Part shown: positions 44,935 to 53,808 of the stretch, piece by piece
Layout of the letters: each line of letters starts with the position of its first letter
How positions within the stretch are numbered: the stretch's first letter is position 1
Source of the DNA: M55B154 sp964345775
Lineage (GTDB): Bacteria; Spirochaetota; UBA4802; UB4802
Length of the DNA stretch: 64,000 bases
Assembly (NCBI GenBank): GCA_964345775.1
Contig: CAYFSO010000001.1
Location: 1 to 64,000 of the forward strand
Reading direction: 5' to 3'
The notes under the pieces: generated by a model
What the model was told of the DNA's origin: nothing
Database searches by the model: none
What the model saw: the letters and a program-made list of their open reading frames with translations, nothing else
Position numbers and translations under genes: made by a program

Positions 44935-46014
44935 TTACCAGCAGATACAGATAAGATCATGAGAGGATACACATACAGGTGCCCCTGAAGATATCCATTT
45001 GCTAACGATACTATCGCTGTCACCAGTTCGACCGTTATATGAAACAGTTCCATTGCTCCAGGTGTCACATGTATTAGCCGCATCAAGACTGCCCTCAGTT
45101 GTTGACCCCGACCACCAGCTGGATGCTGCCACGCCTGCGGCATCCAGTGCTTTATTTATAGAACCATCCATCAGGTCATCCCAGTTGTATGCCACAAGGG
45201 TCCCGTCGGGTGATCTCACCGGCCAGTCCATGGGCACGCCATGCATGGCGGGAAAGTTCTTGATTGCATCGGTATCAGATATGCTTATGAATGCAACTAC
45301 ATGACTGGTTTCCAATTCAGGGTGCTCTTCTTCTTTTCGCTCAGCACACATGTTATCAAGTTCTTCACGTGCCGAGGAAGCGGTCATGGTCGCCATGTTG
45401 CCCCGGTACGTTCCCACGGAAAAGATATAGATAACTCCCCTTGTCGTTGCGGAGGTTGTGCTATACGCCGAGATATTATCATCTCCATCACGTATCACCA
45501 CATTAAAGTAATAGGTGGTTCCCTTATCAAGTGTTTCTGCCATCACCTGTGTTGTATTTATATACCAGCCGGTAACGGGGGAACCGTTATTCATGGCATC
45601 GGTTGCCGTTTTTATATTGTTCGATCTTGAACGGTACACCCTGTATTCAAGGTTTTCCACAGGCGTCATATCATCTGAGCCCTTTGCCCACTGCAGTTTC
45701 ACACTGTTATCATTCACTGATGACGTGGTGATGATACCATCATTCCCGGAATTCGGAAACTGGTTGAAAGGATCAGGATTACCTGACGTATCCTCATCCT
45801 GTTGTGCGGCAGTATTCTCTTCGTTTACTACATCTTTAACACCATCTTCAAAACAGGCAGTAAAAACGGCAAGTACAAACATGAAAACCAGCACAAGTAC
45901 AACATTGATAACCGACCGTACGGTATGTGCTGAAAAATGAAAAATCACTGCCTTCTTTCCAGCAGTGATTACCTTTTCTTCCCGGGCTTTAAGCCCATTC
46001 TTTAACAGTTTCAT
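44935..46014 (-). CDS. Lipoprotein with FN3 and DUF1554-like domains
   Basis: The 359-residue protein has a long basic n-region of about 35 residues, then a hydrophobic segment (VVLVLVFMFVLAVFTAC) with a lipobox-like FTAC. A fibronectin type III domain follows (SVNDNSVKLQWAKGSDDMTP, with YYFNVVIRDGDDNISAYS). The C-terminal domain reads IYIFSVGTYRGNM and later WWSGSTTEGSLDAANTCDTW and CVSSHDLICICW. It is like the DUF1554 domain, known mainly in Leptospira and Turneriella. This is likely a surface protein. AAGAGG precedes the ATG. Monocistronic. Confidence 0.78.
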   Translation of the reverse strand: MKLLKNGLKAREEKVITAGKKAVIFHFSAHTVRSVINVVLVLVFMFVLAVFTACFEDGVKDVVNEENTAAQQDEDTSGNPDPFNQFPNSGNDGIITTSSVNDNSVKLQWAKGSDDMTPVENLEYRVYRSRSNNIKTATDAMNNGSPVTGWYINTTQVMAETLDKGTTYYFNVVIRDGDDNISAYSTTSATTRGVIYIFSVGTYRGNMATMTASSAREELDNMCAERKEEEHPELETSHVVAFISISDTDAIKNFPAMHGVPMDWPVRSPDGTLVAYNWDDLMDGSINKALDAAGVAASSWWSGSTTEGSLDAANTCDTWSNGTVSYNGRTGDSDSIVSKWISSGAPVCVSSHDLICICW

Positions 46015-46144
46015 AATTGCCTCTTTTTGCTACCTGTTTTACCACCTGTCACGTATAAGTTTTATACAACCACTTTCCGTCTACAAACATTAATTTACTA
46101 AAAGGCTGTGCAAAAATCAAGAAATATTTATTTTTTTGCATTTT

Positions 46145-47377
46145 TTAGTAATCGGTGTGATAATCGATGCACAGTATGAAAGTATCGCCCTCAATAGTGG
46201 CAAATGACGTGGACATGGTGGTACAGAGTTCTCCCGTTGCAGTCGAAATATACGGTTCCGTTGTATACTTATTCATTCCAGCATTAATAAAGTAATAGTA
46301 ATCCTTGAACGAGAGGTCCTCTCCTGTTTCTGCAGGACGAAACAACCTGCTGGTTGCCGGTGCGCTGAATCCCGGGTTCATAACCGTTCGGGTTATCTGC
46401 ACACCTTTTGAATCAAGTATATAGCCACAACTAATCTCTGTAAGCCCTGCCAGCAATTCGGTAAGTGTTTCATCCAGTTCAGAAGCATAACAGTTTGAAA
46501 GTTCACTCTTTATTTCAGCTGTTATGTGGTTAAGAAAACGAAACGTATCCCTTTTCTTCTGGATCTTTTTCAGCGTATGTTCCCTGAAATCAAGTGCCAC
46601 TTCTTCTATAGTTTCATATAAAGATCCCACGGGTATATCAGCAGCCGGGGCAGGCTCAGCAAAGTAATATCCCTGCAGGACATCTACCCCCAGTTCAAGA
46701 AGATGTGCCGCATCATCGCTGTTTTCAATCCCTTCTGCTACTATCACCGCACCCGTTTTATGCCCAAGGTTCACTATTGAACGGGAAACTTCCTGCCTGT
46801 AAAAACTCTTGTTCACATCCTTCACAAGTGAGCGGTCAAGCTTCAAGAGATGGGGGCTGATAGAGAACAACCTGTCCCAGTTGAGGTTCTGTCGACCCAT
46901 GTCGTCAAGGGCAACAAGGAACCCGTTATCCTTGTAATCATCGACAAAGGACCGGAGCAGGTCGGTATGACTGTTGCATGATTCTACTATTTCGATCATA
47001 ACATTTCCGGGATGGATATTATACTGGTTAACCATATCCAGGAGCATATTCGAACAAAGGAAGGTATCATCAAGAAAGGTAATATCCATGTTTATTGACA
47101 AAATGTGCTCCGGGTTAAGCCGGTGGAGAGGGGCGTATGCCTGTATGCCCTTTTTGCGGCATAGCCTGTCAAGTTGGAGCACCACTCCCTGCTCCCTGGC
47201 AGACTGAAATAATATATCAGGAGGAATAATAGAGCCTTTTTCAGGATGGATACCCCTTGATAATGCCTCGTAGCCAATCACCTTTTTTTTACGAAGGGAT
47301 ACCATTGGCTGAAAATGTGTTTCTATCAATTCTTCATCAATTATTCTCTTTATGTCAAAATCAATTGCTATCTGCAT
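46145..47377 (-). CDS. EAL-domain cyclic-di-GMP phosphodiesterase
   Basis: The 410-residue protein has an N-terminal EAL domain. Motifs are YEALSR (EAL), SINMD, MIEIVES, VALDDMG, LLKLDRSLV, IVAEGIEN and LQGYYFAEP. The catalytic Glu, Asp and Lys positions all appear intact. The C-terminal 150 residues form a Cache/PAS-like sensor (ISCGYILDSKGVQITRTV and DYYYFINAGMNKYTTEPYIS). It should degrade c-di-GMP and sense a small molecule. No membrane segment is visible. No GGDEF gene is adjacent. Confidence 0.9.
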   Translation of the reverse strand: MQIAIDFDIKRIIDEELIETHFQPMVSLRKKKVIGYEALSRGIHPEKGSIIPPDILFQSAREQGVVLQLDRLCRKKGIQAYAPLHRLNPEHILSINMDITFLDDTFLCSNMLLDMVNQYNIHPGNVMIEIVESCNSHTDLLRSFVDDYKDNGFLVALDDMGRQNLNWDRLFSISPHLLKLDRSLVKDVNKSFYRQEVSRSIVNLGHKTGAVIVAEGIENSDDAAHLLELGVDVLQGYYFAEPAPAADIPVGSLYETIEEVALDFREHTLKKIQKKRDTFRFLNHITAEIKSELSNCYASELDETLTELLAGLTEISCGYILDSKGVQITRTVMNPGFSAPATSRLFRPAETGEDLSFKDYYYFINAGMNKYTTEPYISTATGELCTTMSTSFATIEGDTFILCIDYHTDY

Positions 47378-47498
47378 ACCATTACCGTTTATCTCCGTAT
47401 TTACGAGGACAATAATACAGCAGGCAACCTGCTGTATACCAGTTTTTTATAATAATTTCAGCAGGTTGCCCTGATCAACATGGAGGTAATACGGTCTT

Positions 47499-48707
47499 TC
47501 AAACCCCGTGCATCCCGATGATGGCTATACTGCATACATTCATCATGGGAAATCCACCCAGGTTGTGGGTCAAGCCCAGCTTCGGATCCTTCAACTGCCG
47601 CTCTCCTGCCCGTCCATGAAGCTGGAGGTACACCTCGTACAGCATACGCAGCCCCGATGCGCCTATGGGATGGCCAAAGCATTTCAACCCGCCATCGGTC
47701 TGGCATGGTATCTGCCCATCCAGGTCAAAAAAGCCGTTTAAAATATCTTCCGGTGCACTGCCCCTTTCAGATATATGCAGGTCTTCCATTGTAATAAGTT
47801 CTGTAATCGAAAAGCAGTCGTGAACTTCCAGCATGCTCAGTTCTTTCCTGGGATCTTTAATGCCCGCTTCACTGTACGCTTCACTGCTCGCCTTTGATGT
47901 GGTAACAAAATGCGCGCCATCCCAGTTGCTGAACGCAATTTCCTCACCGTTACTCAATGCCAGTTGCAATGCCTTCACTGACACGAAATCCTTTTTCCCC
48001 ATCTTTTTTGCAAGTTCGGGGGTGGTGACTATGGCACAGGCCGCGCCATCACTGACCCCGCAACAATCAAAAAGGCCAAGCGGGAAGGCGATCATGGGTG
48101 CGTTCAGTACCTGGTCCTCTGTGACCGCCTTCTGCAAATGGGCTTTTTTATTCAGCACGCCATTCCTGTGACTTTTTGCCGAAACATGGGCCATGGCCTT
48201 TTTCAGGTCTTCCATCTTTACACCGTATTTGGCCGTGTATCCGCTTGCCAGCATGGCAAAACAACCGGGCGCCGTTACGTTGGGAAACCAGAGCCCATTC
48301 AACGTGCCGATGGCAGAACTGAACTCCGGAAGTCCACCATACCCCACATCCTTGAGTTTTTCCGACCCTATGGCCAGGGCAATGTCATACGCGCCTGATG
48401 CCACTGCATATACTGCCCCCCTGAAAGCCTCTGTGCCGCTTGCACAAAAATTTTCAGTGCGGGTTACTGCTATATTAGGAAACCGCAATGCCATGGAGGC
48501 GGGCAGCGCGCTTTTCCCTACGTTGACCTCGTCAAAACAACTGGAAAACCATGCGGCCTCTACCTGGTTCTTTTCTATACCTGCATCCTGGATAGCTTCT
48601 TCGAAGGCTTCCACCATCAGGTCCTCTGAACTGTCTTCCCACCGTTCACCAAACTTTGTACAGCCCATTCCTATTATGGCTACCTTGTCACGAATACCCT
48701 TAGCCAT
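47499..48707 (-). CDS. Thiolase (SCP-x type acyl-CoA acetyltransferase-like)
   Basis: The 402-residue protein has the nucleophile Cys in TENFCASGTEAFRGAVYA, VHDCFSITEL, FGHPIGASGLRML and a C-terminal NVCSIAIIG. All catalytic residues appear present. It is like the SCP-x thiolases that end beta-oxidation of branched or steroid-type acyl chains. The start at 48707 has GAGGAGGT five bases upstream; an upstream frame extension is not needed. It overlaps the preceding gene by eight bases. It is the last gene of the operon. Confidence 0.9.
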   Translation of the reverse strand: MAKGIRDKVAIIGMGCTKFGERWEDSSEDLMVEAFEEAIQDAGIEKNQVEAAWFSSCFDEVNVGKSALPASMALRFPNIAVTRTENFCASGTEAFRGAVYAVASGAYDIALAIGSEKLKDVGYGGLPEFSSAIGTLNGLWFPNVTAPGCFAMLASGYTAKYGVKMEDLKKAMAHVSAKSHRNGVLNKKAHLQKAVTEDQVLNAPMIAFPLGLFDCCGVSDGAACAIVTTPELAKKMGKKDFVSVKALQLALSNGEEIAFSNWDGAHFVTTSKASSEAYSEAGIKDPRKELSMLEVHDCFSITELITMEDLHISERGSAPEDILNGFFDLDGQIPCQTDGGLKCFGHPIGASGLRMLYEVYLQLHGRAGERQLKDPKLGLTHNLGGFPMMNVCSIAIIGMHGV

Positions 48708-50169
48708 GAGATACCTCCTCTGCCTTTGGGACTGCCTTCCAGAAATATCCACTGAAGCCACGCACATGGTCCCGGTATTTCCGCCTGAAAGACAGGTCCA
48801 TTTCCATCCCTACCGATACGTTATCAAGCTGGCAGTCCGTGAAGTCCAGCATTGTACGTCCACCACCCTCGAATTCAACAAGTCCATATATTGCGGGAGG
48901 GTCAATTGAAGCAGCCAGCATATCCCCGGTATACATGAGCACCCTGGCAGTCTTTCCCGGAAAACTGTAATCTTCCATGTCATTCACCGCGTTGCATTCC
49001 GGGTTCACACACATTGGTGTTGGAGGGAACTGTACAGTACCACATGCCCTGCACTTTGCCCCTGTCATGCCCAGTATCATTTTCCTGTGACGCCATAGTG
49101 CGGTAAGCGGAGTATTTTTTACCGATTCACCCCTGATGCCCATATCCGCTTCAAGCATGTCCCTGAACTTGAGATACCTGGGATAAGATGCCATCTCCAG
49201 CCTGTGTCCCAGCAATTCTGCGAATCCCCGTGGTCGTGATAATTTTTCTATATTATCCGTAACCCTAAAGCCCAGCACATCACATCCCTGTCCAAAACCG
49301 GCAATCACTATGATCTCCCCCGGTCTGGCCTTATCCAAAACCGGGTTAAGCATAAGCAGTGGATGTGCTGACCCGGTATCCCCGCAACTATCATGCAGGT
49401 TATCCTGTACCTTCTCTTCCGGCAGGCCCAGCTTTCTGGCGATGTTCCTGTGCTCACGGTTGTAGTAGCAGGGATATACCACGTGGGATACGTCTTCGAT
49501 CTTAACAGAATGCCGTGCCAGGAAACCCTTTATTGCTTCCGGGATAATGGTTGCAAAGCCTTCATCCCGAACCCATCTTTCTTCCCAGTTATAATCGAAT
49601 TTATTTCGAGGACTCCTGTAATGATCAACCAGGTCATGTTGTATTGAGTATGATCCGAGATATTCAGCTATTACGTTGTCATCACCAACTATCACCGCCG
49701 CGGCACCATCCCCTATGAACATTTCGTACATGGTTGCTGATTTTGCCATCCTGTTATCCGAAGCGGCAACCATTATGGCAGAAGATGCTCCGCTTGACGC
49801 GGTTTCACACGCGGTAATAAGAGCACCTGTTCCCGATTTCAACGAACCGGTAAAATCAGACGTACGTACTCCTTCCTCCGGCAGGTTGAGTGCATTCGCG
49901 ATGATCCCTGCATTTTGCCTGTCAAGGAAGGGAGGGGTGGTGGTGGCATAAAACAGGGTATCCACCTTTTTCATGTCCGCATCCCTGCTGCAGTCATACG
50001 CGGCGGCAACAGCCATGGTCAATGCGTCCTCGTCCCAGTTTGCCACGGTGCGTTCACCTTTGGCCACGGCAAATATTACCGGGTTAAACCATGCCATGTT
50101 TTGCACCACGGTCATCCTGGGCAGCCTGTTACGCGGCAGGTAACCTCCATAACTCACAATTCCAGCCAT
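48700..50169 (-). CDS. KASIII/HMGS-like protein, catalytic triad lost, fused to Zn-ribbon/OB (DUF35)
   Basis: The 489-residue protein has an N-terminal thiolase-fold KASIII/HMG-CoA synthase-like domain. The expected Cys region reads DFTGSLKSGTGALI, with Leu where ACxGG usually carries Cys. The expected His (HQxN) reads PCYYN, and the later GNT motif is GDT. From about 375 there is a DUF35-type Zn-ribbon (CRACGTVQFPPTPMCVNPEC) and an OB fold. In related systems, DUF35 proteins pair with thiolases and stabilise them. The catalytic domain is probably a scaffold or binds acyl-CoA without condensation. GGAGGAGG precedes the start at 50169. It overlaps the thiolase start by eight bases. Confidence 0.85.
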   Translation of the reverse strand: MAGIVSYGGYLPRNRLPRMTVVQNMAWFNPVIFAVAKGERTVANWDEDALTMAVAAAYDCSRDADMKKVDTLFYATTTPPFLDRQNAGIIANALNLPEEGVRTSDFTGSLKSGTGALITACETASSGASSAIMVAASDNRMAKSATMYEMFIGDGAAAVIVGDDNVIAEYLGSYSIQHDLVDHYRSPRNKFDYNWEERWVRDEGFATIIPEAIKGFLARHSVKIEDVSHVVYPCYYNREHRNIARKLGLPEEKVQDNLHDSCGDTGSAHPLLMLNPVLDKARPGEIIVIAGFGQGCDVLGFRVTDNIEKLSRPRGFAELLGHRLEMASYPRYLKFRDMLEADMGIRGESVKNTPLTALWRHRKMILGMTGAKCRACGTVQFPPTPMCVNPECNAVNDMEDYSFPGKTARVLMYTGDMLAASIDPPAIYGLVEFEGGGRTMLDFTDCQLDNVSVGMEMDLSFRRKYRDHVRGFSGYFWKAVPKAEEVSHG

Positions 50170-50231
50170 TACTTTCCTCCTCCTGGACACCCGGCGGGAA
50201 ATCTCCCGTCGGGTCGTTTTTGCGTTCTTTT

Positions 50232-51140
50232 TTATTTCAAAAGTGGAGCCATGAAACCGAAACTTTCCCCCAGGTTGTTCAGGGGTTTGGCATCACCTAT
50301 ATCGGTGATCTTATCCCAGTTCTCTTTTATCTCCTCCGGTGATATTTCACGGGAACCGTCCCCGATAATTGTACCGCTTGCACACACAACAGCGGTTCTG
50401 CTGTACCATCCTGCTGCACAGTTGAATATCATTCCACTGTCCTGGCAGTCTTCCGAGGCGAGGTACAACACCAGTGGTACTATGAAGTCTGGCTTTAGCT
50501 TTTCGAACATTTCAGGCGGCAGTACATCTTCGGTAAGCCTTGATGCCGCCACCGGTGCGATAGTATTGGTAAATATGCTGTTCTTGGCGCCTTCCAGTTT
50601 CAATACGTTCATTAAGCCTATAAGTCCCGTCTTTGCGGAGGCGTAATTTGCCTGTCCAAAGTTACCGTAAAGACCGGCACCTGAAGTGGTAAATATGATC
50701 CTGCCGTACCCCTGTTCCTTCATCGCAAGGAAGGCAGGCTGGGTCACGCAGTATGCACCACGCAGGTGAACCGCAACAACCGAGTCCCATTCGGCCTCTG
50801 ACATCCTGGAAAAGCTCCTGTCACGAAGAATTCCAGCGTTATTGACCAAAACATCAATCTTCCCGAAAGCGTCAATAGCGGTCTTGACGATGTTCTGTCC
50901 ACCTTCAATTGTTGCAACGTTATCGTAATTTGCAACAGCCTCTCCACCCTGTGATCTTATCTCGTCAACAACCGTATCCGCCGCGTTGTGACTTTCACCA
51001 GACCCATCTCGTGATCCACCAAGGTCATTGACCACAACCTTTGCGCCTCTTTTCGCAAACTCCAGGGCGTAGTTCTTCCCCAGACCGGCACCGGCCCCGG
51101 TAATTATTACTACCCTGTCCTTGAAATCAATTGATGCCAT
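50232..51140 (-). CDS. 3R-hydroxyacyl-CoA dehydrogenase-like SDR
   Basis: The 302-residue protein is a short-chain dehydrogenase. It has VIITGAGAGLGKNYALEFA (nucleotide site), NDLGGSRDG, VNNAGILRD, and YASAK in QANYASAKTGLIGLMNV (catalytic Tyr and Lys). The NDLGGSRDGSG loop is typical of the dehydrogenase domain of multifunctional enzyme type 2 (17beta-HSD4-like), which acts on 3R-hydroxyacyl-CoA. The start at 51140 follows GGGAGG. It lies between the MaoC hydratase and the KASIII-like gene, so it probably performs the second step of this pathway. Confidence 0.88.
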   Translation of the reverse strand: MASIDFKDRVVIITGAGAGLGKNYALEFAKRGAKVVVNDLGGSRDGSGESHNAADTVVDEIRSQGGEAVANYDNVATIEGGQNIVKTAIDAFGKIDVLVNNAGILRDRSFSRMSEAEWDSVVAVHLRGAYCVTQPAFLAMKEQGYGRIIFTTSGAGLYGNFGQANYASAKTGLIGLMNVLKLEGAKNSIFTNTIAPVAASRLTEDVLPPEMFEKLKPDFIVPLVLYLASEDCQDSGMIFNCAAGWYSRTAVVCASGTIIGDGSREISPEEIKENWDKITDIGDAKPLNNLGESFGFMAPLLK

Positions 51141-51200
51141 ATACAACCTCCCATGTATTTATCATGAATTATACTTGTTTTAATTACCATTCACCATCCA

Positions 51201-52061
51201 CTAAACACCATCATCCACCATGCACCAGCTGTTACGCAACACGTCCTTACCCTCGTTATTGACAGCGTTTATGCCGTAACGTGTTCCCTCACCGGTTTTC
51301 TCTACCTGGAAGCCCTCGAAGCTTATGGTTTGTCCCGGTATAACCGGCCTTGCAAAACGGACTTTCAGGGCACGTAATCTCATGGGGTCACGATCATCCC
51401 CGCAGAGGTTATCCACAGCCGCCTTATGGGTAAATGCCATTGTACACAAACCCTGTAATATTATCCCGGGTAAGCCAACCTTTTTTGCAAATTCATCATC
51501 AACATGTATTGGGTTATGATCTCCCGATGGTTCTGCGTAAATGAAACTTTGCCCGTTCCTTACCTGCATGCTGTCCTTCCAGAGGACATTCGTCTTCTCA
51601 ATGGTTTCTTCTTTGTGATCATCCGGTTTCCCTGAACCGGCACTTCGGTCATAGAATTCCCATTTTGATCTTACCACTTCCTCACCATCCTGGTTACTAC
51701 TGGTAGTTTCCCAGCCGAGGATCCCCCCTCTTTCACGGACATGGATATGACGTATAGTTCCTTCGGTGGTTATCACGTCATCCGGCCGTACCGGCTTTAG
51801 CCAGTGAAATTCCTGCGAGTAATGCACCACCATCATCATGTTCATACCAATCTCTTCGTCAAACATTATCCGGGCCGTGGGACCCGCAGCATAATGAACC
51901 GCGTACATGGGAGGAACTATGATACCCCCCTGCCTCCTGTTATCATAAAACGCATTATTATCCTCGTTATACGCCAGGGCATAATAGATACTTTCGTGCC
52001 TGGATATCGTTACAGGTGAAGAGGTGTACGTTTTACCGATGACGTTCTCATTGAGCGGCAT
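51201..52061 (-). CDS. MaoC-type 2-enoyl-CoA hydratase 2-like protein
   Basis: The 286-residue protein has two hot-dog domains. The second carries the hydratase 2 motif YAEPSGDHNPIHVDDEFAKK, in which Asp and His are catalytic, and GIILQGLCTMAF. The first domain lacks the motif and probably binds the acyl chain. It is the hydratase of the MFE-2 type and hydrates trans-2-enoyl-CoA to the 3R-hydroxy form, matching the neighbouring SDR. It is first of the operon; GGAGG precedes the ATG. Palindromes lie 50-130 bases upstream. Confidence 0.88.
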   Translation of the reverse strand: MPLNENVIGKTYTSSPVTISRHESIYYALAYNEDNNAFYDNRRQGGIIVPPMYAVHYAAGPTARIMFDEEIGMNMMMVVHYSQEFHWLKPVRPDDVITTEGTIRHIHVRERGGILGWETTSSNQDGEEVVRSKWEFYDRSAGSGKPDDHKEETIEKTNVLWKDSMQVRNGQSFIYAEPSGDHNPIHVDDEFAKKVGLPGIILQGLCTMAFTHKAAVDNLCGDDRDPMRLRALKVRFARPVIPGQTISFEGFQVEKTGEGTRYGINAVNNEGKDVLRNSWCMVDDGV

Positions 52062-52110
52062 AGATGTCCTCCGTTATTGTTATTACACAATGGCATGGGA
52101 CACGCAAGAA

Positions 52111-52130
52111 AAATATGTAATTACATATTT
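52111..52130. promoter_or_regulatory. Perfect 20-bp palindrome upstream of acyl-CoA operon
   Basis: AAATATGTAATTACATATTT is an exact inverted repeat with no spacer, 50 bases before the MaoC start. A perfect 10+10 palindrome here is the expected shape of a TetR- or MarR-type operator. No regulator gene is adjacent. Confidence 0.5.
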
Positions 52131-52153
52131 ATATATACAATATTACGCAAAAG

Positions 52154-52192
52154 CCGTATTTTATTGTATTATTGTAATACAATAAAATACGG
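52154..52192. promoter_or_regulatory. Perfect 18-bp inverted repeat with 3-base loop
   Basis: The arms are 52154-52171 and 52175-52192 (CCGTATTTTATTGTATTA and its exact complement) around TTG. It is AT-rich, with no adjacent T-run as in a usual terminator. It could be a second operator for the acyl-CoA operon or a hairpin ending the MscS remnant transcript. Confidence 0.55.
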
Positions 52193-52260
52193 TATAACTA
52201 CTCATCCCGTGTGTCAATCTTTTTTCATTGGAACAAATGCTTCTTCACTCGCAGCTACCT

Positions 52261-52564
52261 TCACTCTTCAGTTTTGTGAAGATACACTGTATGCGTGGGG
52301 AATGGTATTGTTATGTCCGCCAAGTTAAGGGCATTGTATATCTTTTTGGTGGCTTCCAGTTTCTTTATATACTGATTCTCGTATATAGGCCACACCGAAG
52401 TCAACAACCACCCGAATTGCAGGGGCTGGCAAATTGTAGAAATCAGCAACCACAACTTTAATAACATTCCGATTGTCACTGACATCTGCATTTACGGCGT
52501 TTTCAGTCTTTGCACACAATCCAGACGGGAATACAATAGTAACAAACATCAGGGTATATATCAA
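52261..52564 (-). pseudogene. Frameshifted remnant of an MscS-type channel
   Basis: Two overlapping frames carry pieces of one MscS-like C-terminal domain. The first frame (from 52564) has APAIRVVVDFGVAYIRE. After a frameshift near 52384 the other frame continues NQYIKKLEATKKIYNALNLADITIPFPTHTVYL, the MscS closing motif. The pore region is missing. It is a decayed or partly deleted gene. It differs from the intact MscS gene at 20592-21647. Confidence 0.5.
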
Positions 52565-52596
52565 GACCCCTCATTCCAGTTGTCCTTTAAAATTAA

Positions 52597-53598
52597 TTAT
52601 GTAAGCAAAATCTTTCTTCCCACATGTATGGTGGTATATCTGTCACCGAAAGCATTCTTGAACCGCTCAAGTGTCCAGTCAGAACTGTCGTGCGGGGACA
52701 GGGACACAACAGCCGGGTTTTCTTTCCGCAGCATTTCTATGGCGCTGAAAACGTCCTCCTCGTTAAGCCCATTCCATGGAACCCTGTCAGAACCCACCAG
52801 GCGCTGCAGGTTAATGGGGCCAAGCGTGATCCGTCCGCCGTGAACAGGGTAATGCAGACCCCCGATTACCGCGTATATCGGATCATCAAAAAGCATTTTT
52901 GCCCTTTCAACAATACGTTCAATAGCAGGATGCCCGCAACCGATTATCAGCACCAGCCCCCTGCCCTTCAAGCGAACTGCCAGGACATGCTCAAGGGTAT
53001 GCCCCATCAGGTACAAAAAACGGGGCATCGCTCCCATTGAATATACTCCTTTTGTTATTTCAACCGGTTCACTGGCAATGTGCACGTCCATCCGGTCTGC
53101 CTGTACCCGTGTAGATGGTGCCACCTGCTCGGGAGCATACACAGGTACTGATGGTATGGCCACATTACCGGCAGACGGGCTGAAAGTGCTGTTTTTCTGG
53201 TCTTTCATACCCCCCACGTGATCCAGGTGTACATGGCTTATAAAGATGGCATTGAGATCATCCATGGAAGCTCCAAGCCGATCCATGTTTTGCAGCAATG
53301 GAGACGGGTGCGAGGACACTGCATTTAACCCCATGTCCATTAAAATGGTATAATCATCAGCTTTAACCAGGTATGATACACCTGCCTCTGTTTTAAGGTT
53401 TTCATTCTCAGCATAATAGTCGATGAGTGGTAATATTGACAGCTGGCTAACCTGTCCGGGATTTGAAAATTTTTCATGTGATGCAGATGCAAGTTCCCCT
53501 GCCGCTTTCCTTCTTCCTGCAAGCAGTTTTACAAGGGTTAAAAGAAACAGTAACACTACGATTGCCAGAAATCCTGCAATTATATAAAGAGCTGTCAT
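52597..53598 (-). CDS. Membrane-anchored MBL-fold metallo-hydrolase
   Basis: The 333-residue protein has one N-terminal membrane helix (IIAGFLAIVVLLFLLTLVKLL) and a metallo-beta-lactamase-fold domain. The metal motif is FISHVHLDHVGGM (HxHxDH). Further sites are the His of HTLEHV and IIGCGHPAIER, and a late SPHDSSDW. It is near the COG1237 group (tetrahydromethanopterin/pterin-related hydrolases), though substrate is unknown. GGAGG precedes the ATG by six bases. Monocistronic. Confidence 0.85.
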   Translation of the reverse strand: MTALYIIAGFLAIVVLLFLLTLVKLLAGRRKAAGELASASHEKFSNPGQVSQLSILPLIDYYAENENLKTEAGVSYLVKADDYTILMDMGLNAVSSHPSPLLQNMDRLGASMDDLNAIFISHVHLDHVGGMKDQKNSTFSPSAGNVAIPSVPVYAPEQVAPSTRVQADRMDVHIASEPVEITKGVYSMGAMPRFLYLMGHTLEHVLAVRLKGRGLVLIIGCGHPAIERIVERAKMLFDDPIYAVIGGLHYPVHGGRITLGPINLQRLVGSDRVPWNGLNEEDVFSAIEMLRKENPAVVSLSPHDSSDWTLERFKNAFGDRYTTIHVGRKILLT

Positions 53599-53730
53599 GC
53601 TATACCTCCGTTACCCGTTGCGGGTAATAATTTTTACTACCATTTTAATGCGCATAATTCAATGAATTTTTTAATAATAACAGTTGAACAGTAACATTGT
53701 TTTTTTGATAAAATATGAAACAATGATAAA

Positions 53731-53746
53731 ATTAGACTTGACTAAG
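53731..53746 (+). promoter_or_regulatory. Possible DtxR-type operator before the Feo operon
   Basis: TTAGACTTGACTAA (53732-53745) pairs at five of seven positions as an inverted repeat, with TTAG/CTAA ends like those in DtxR-family boxes. It lies about 65 bases before the regulator start. It may also overlap a -35-like TTGACT. Autoregulation by the fused regulator is inferred. Confidence 0.3.
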
Positions 53747-53808
53747 TATGTTTTTATATAGTAGTAACTTTACATACAAGAAAAAAAGAATAACAATGGT
53801 ACATTTAC

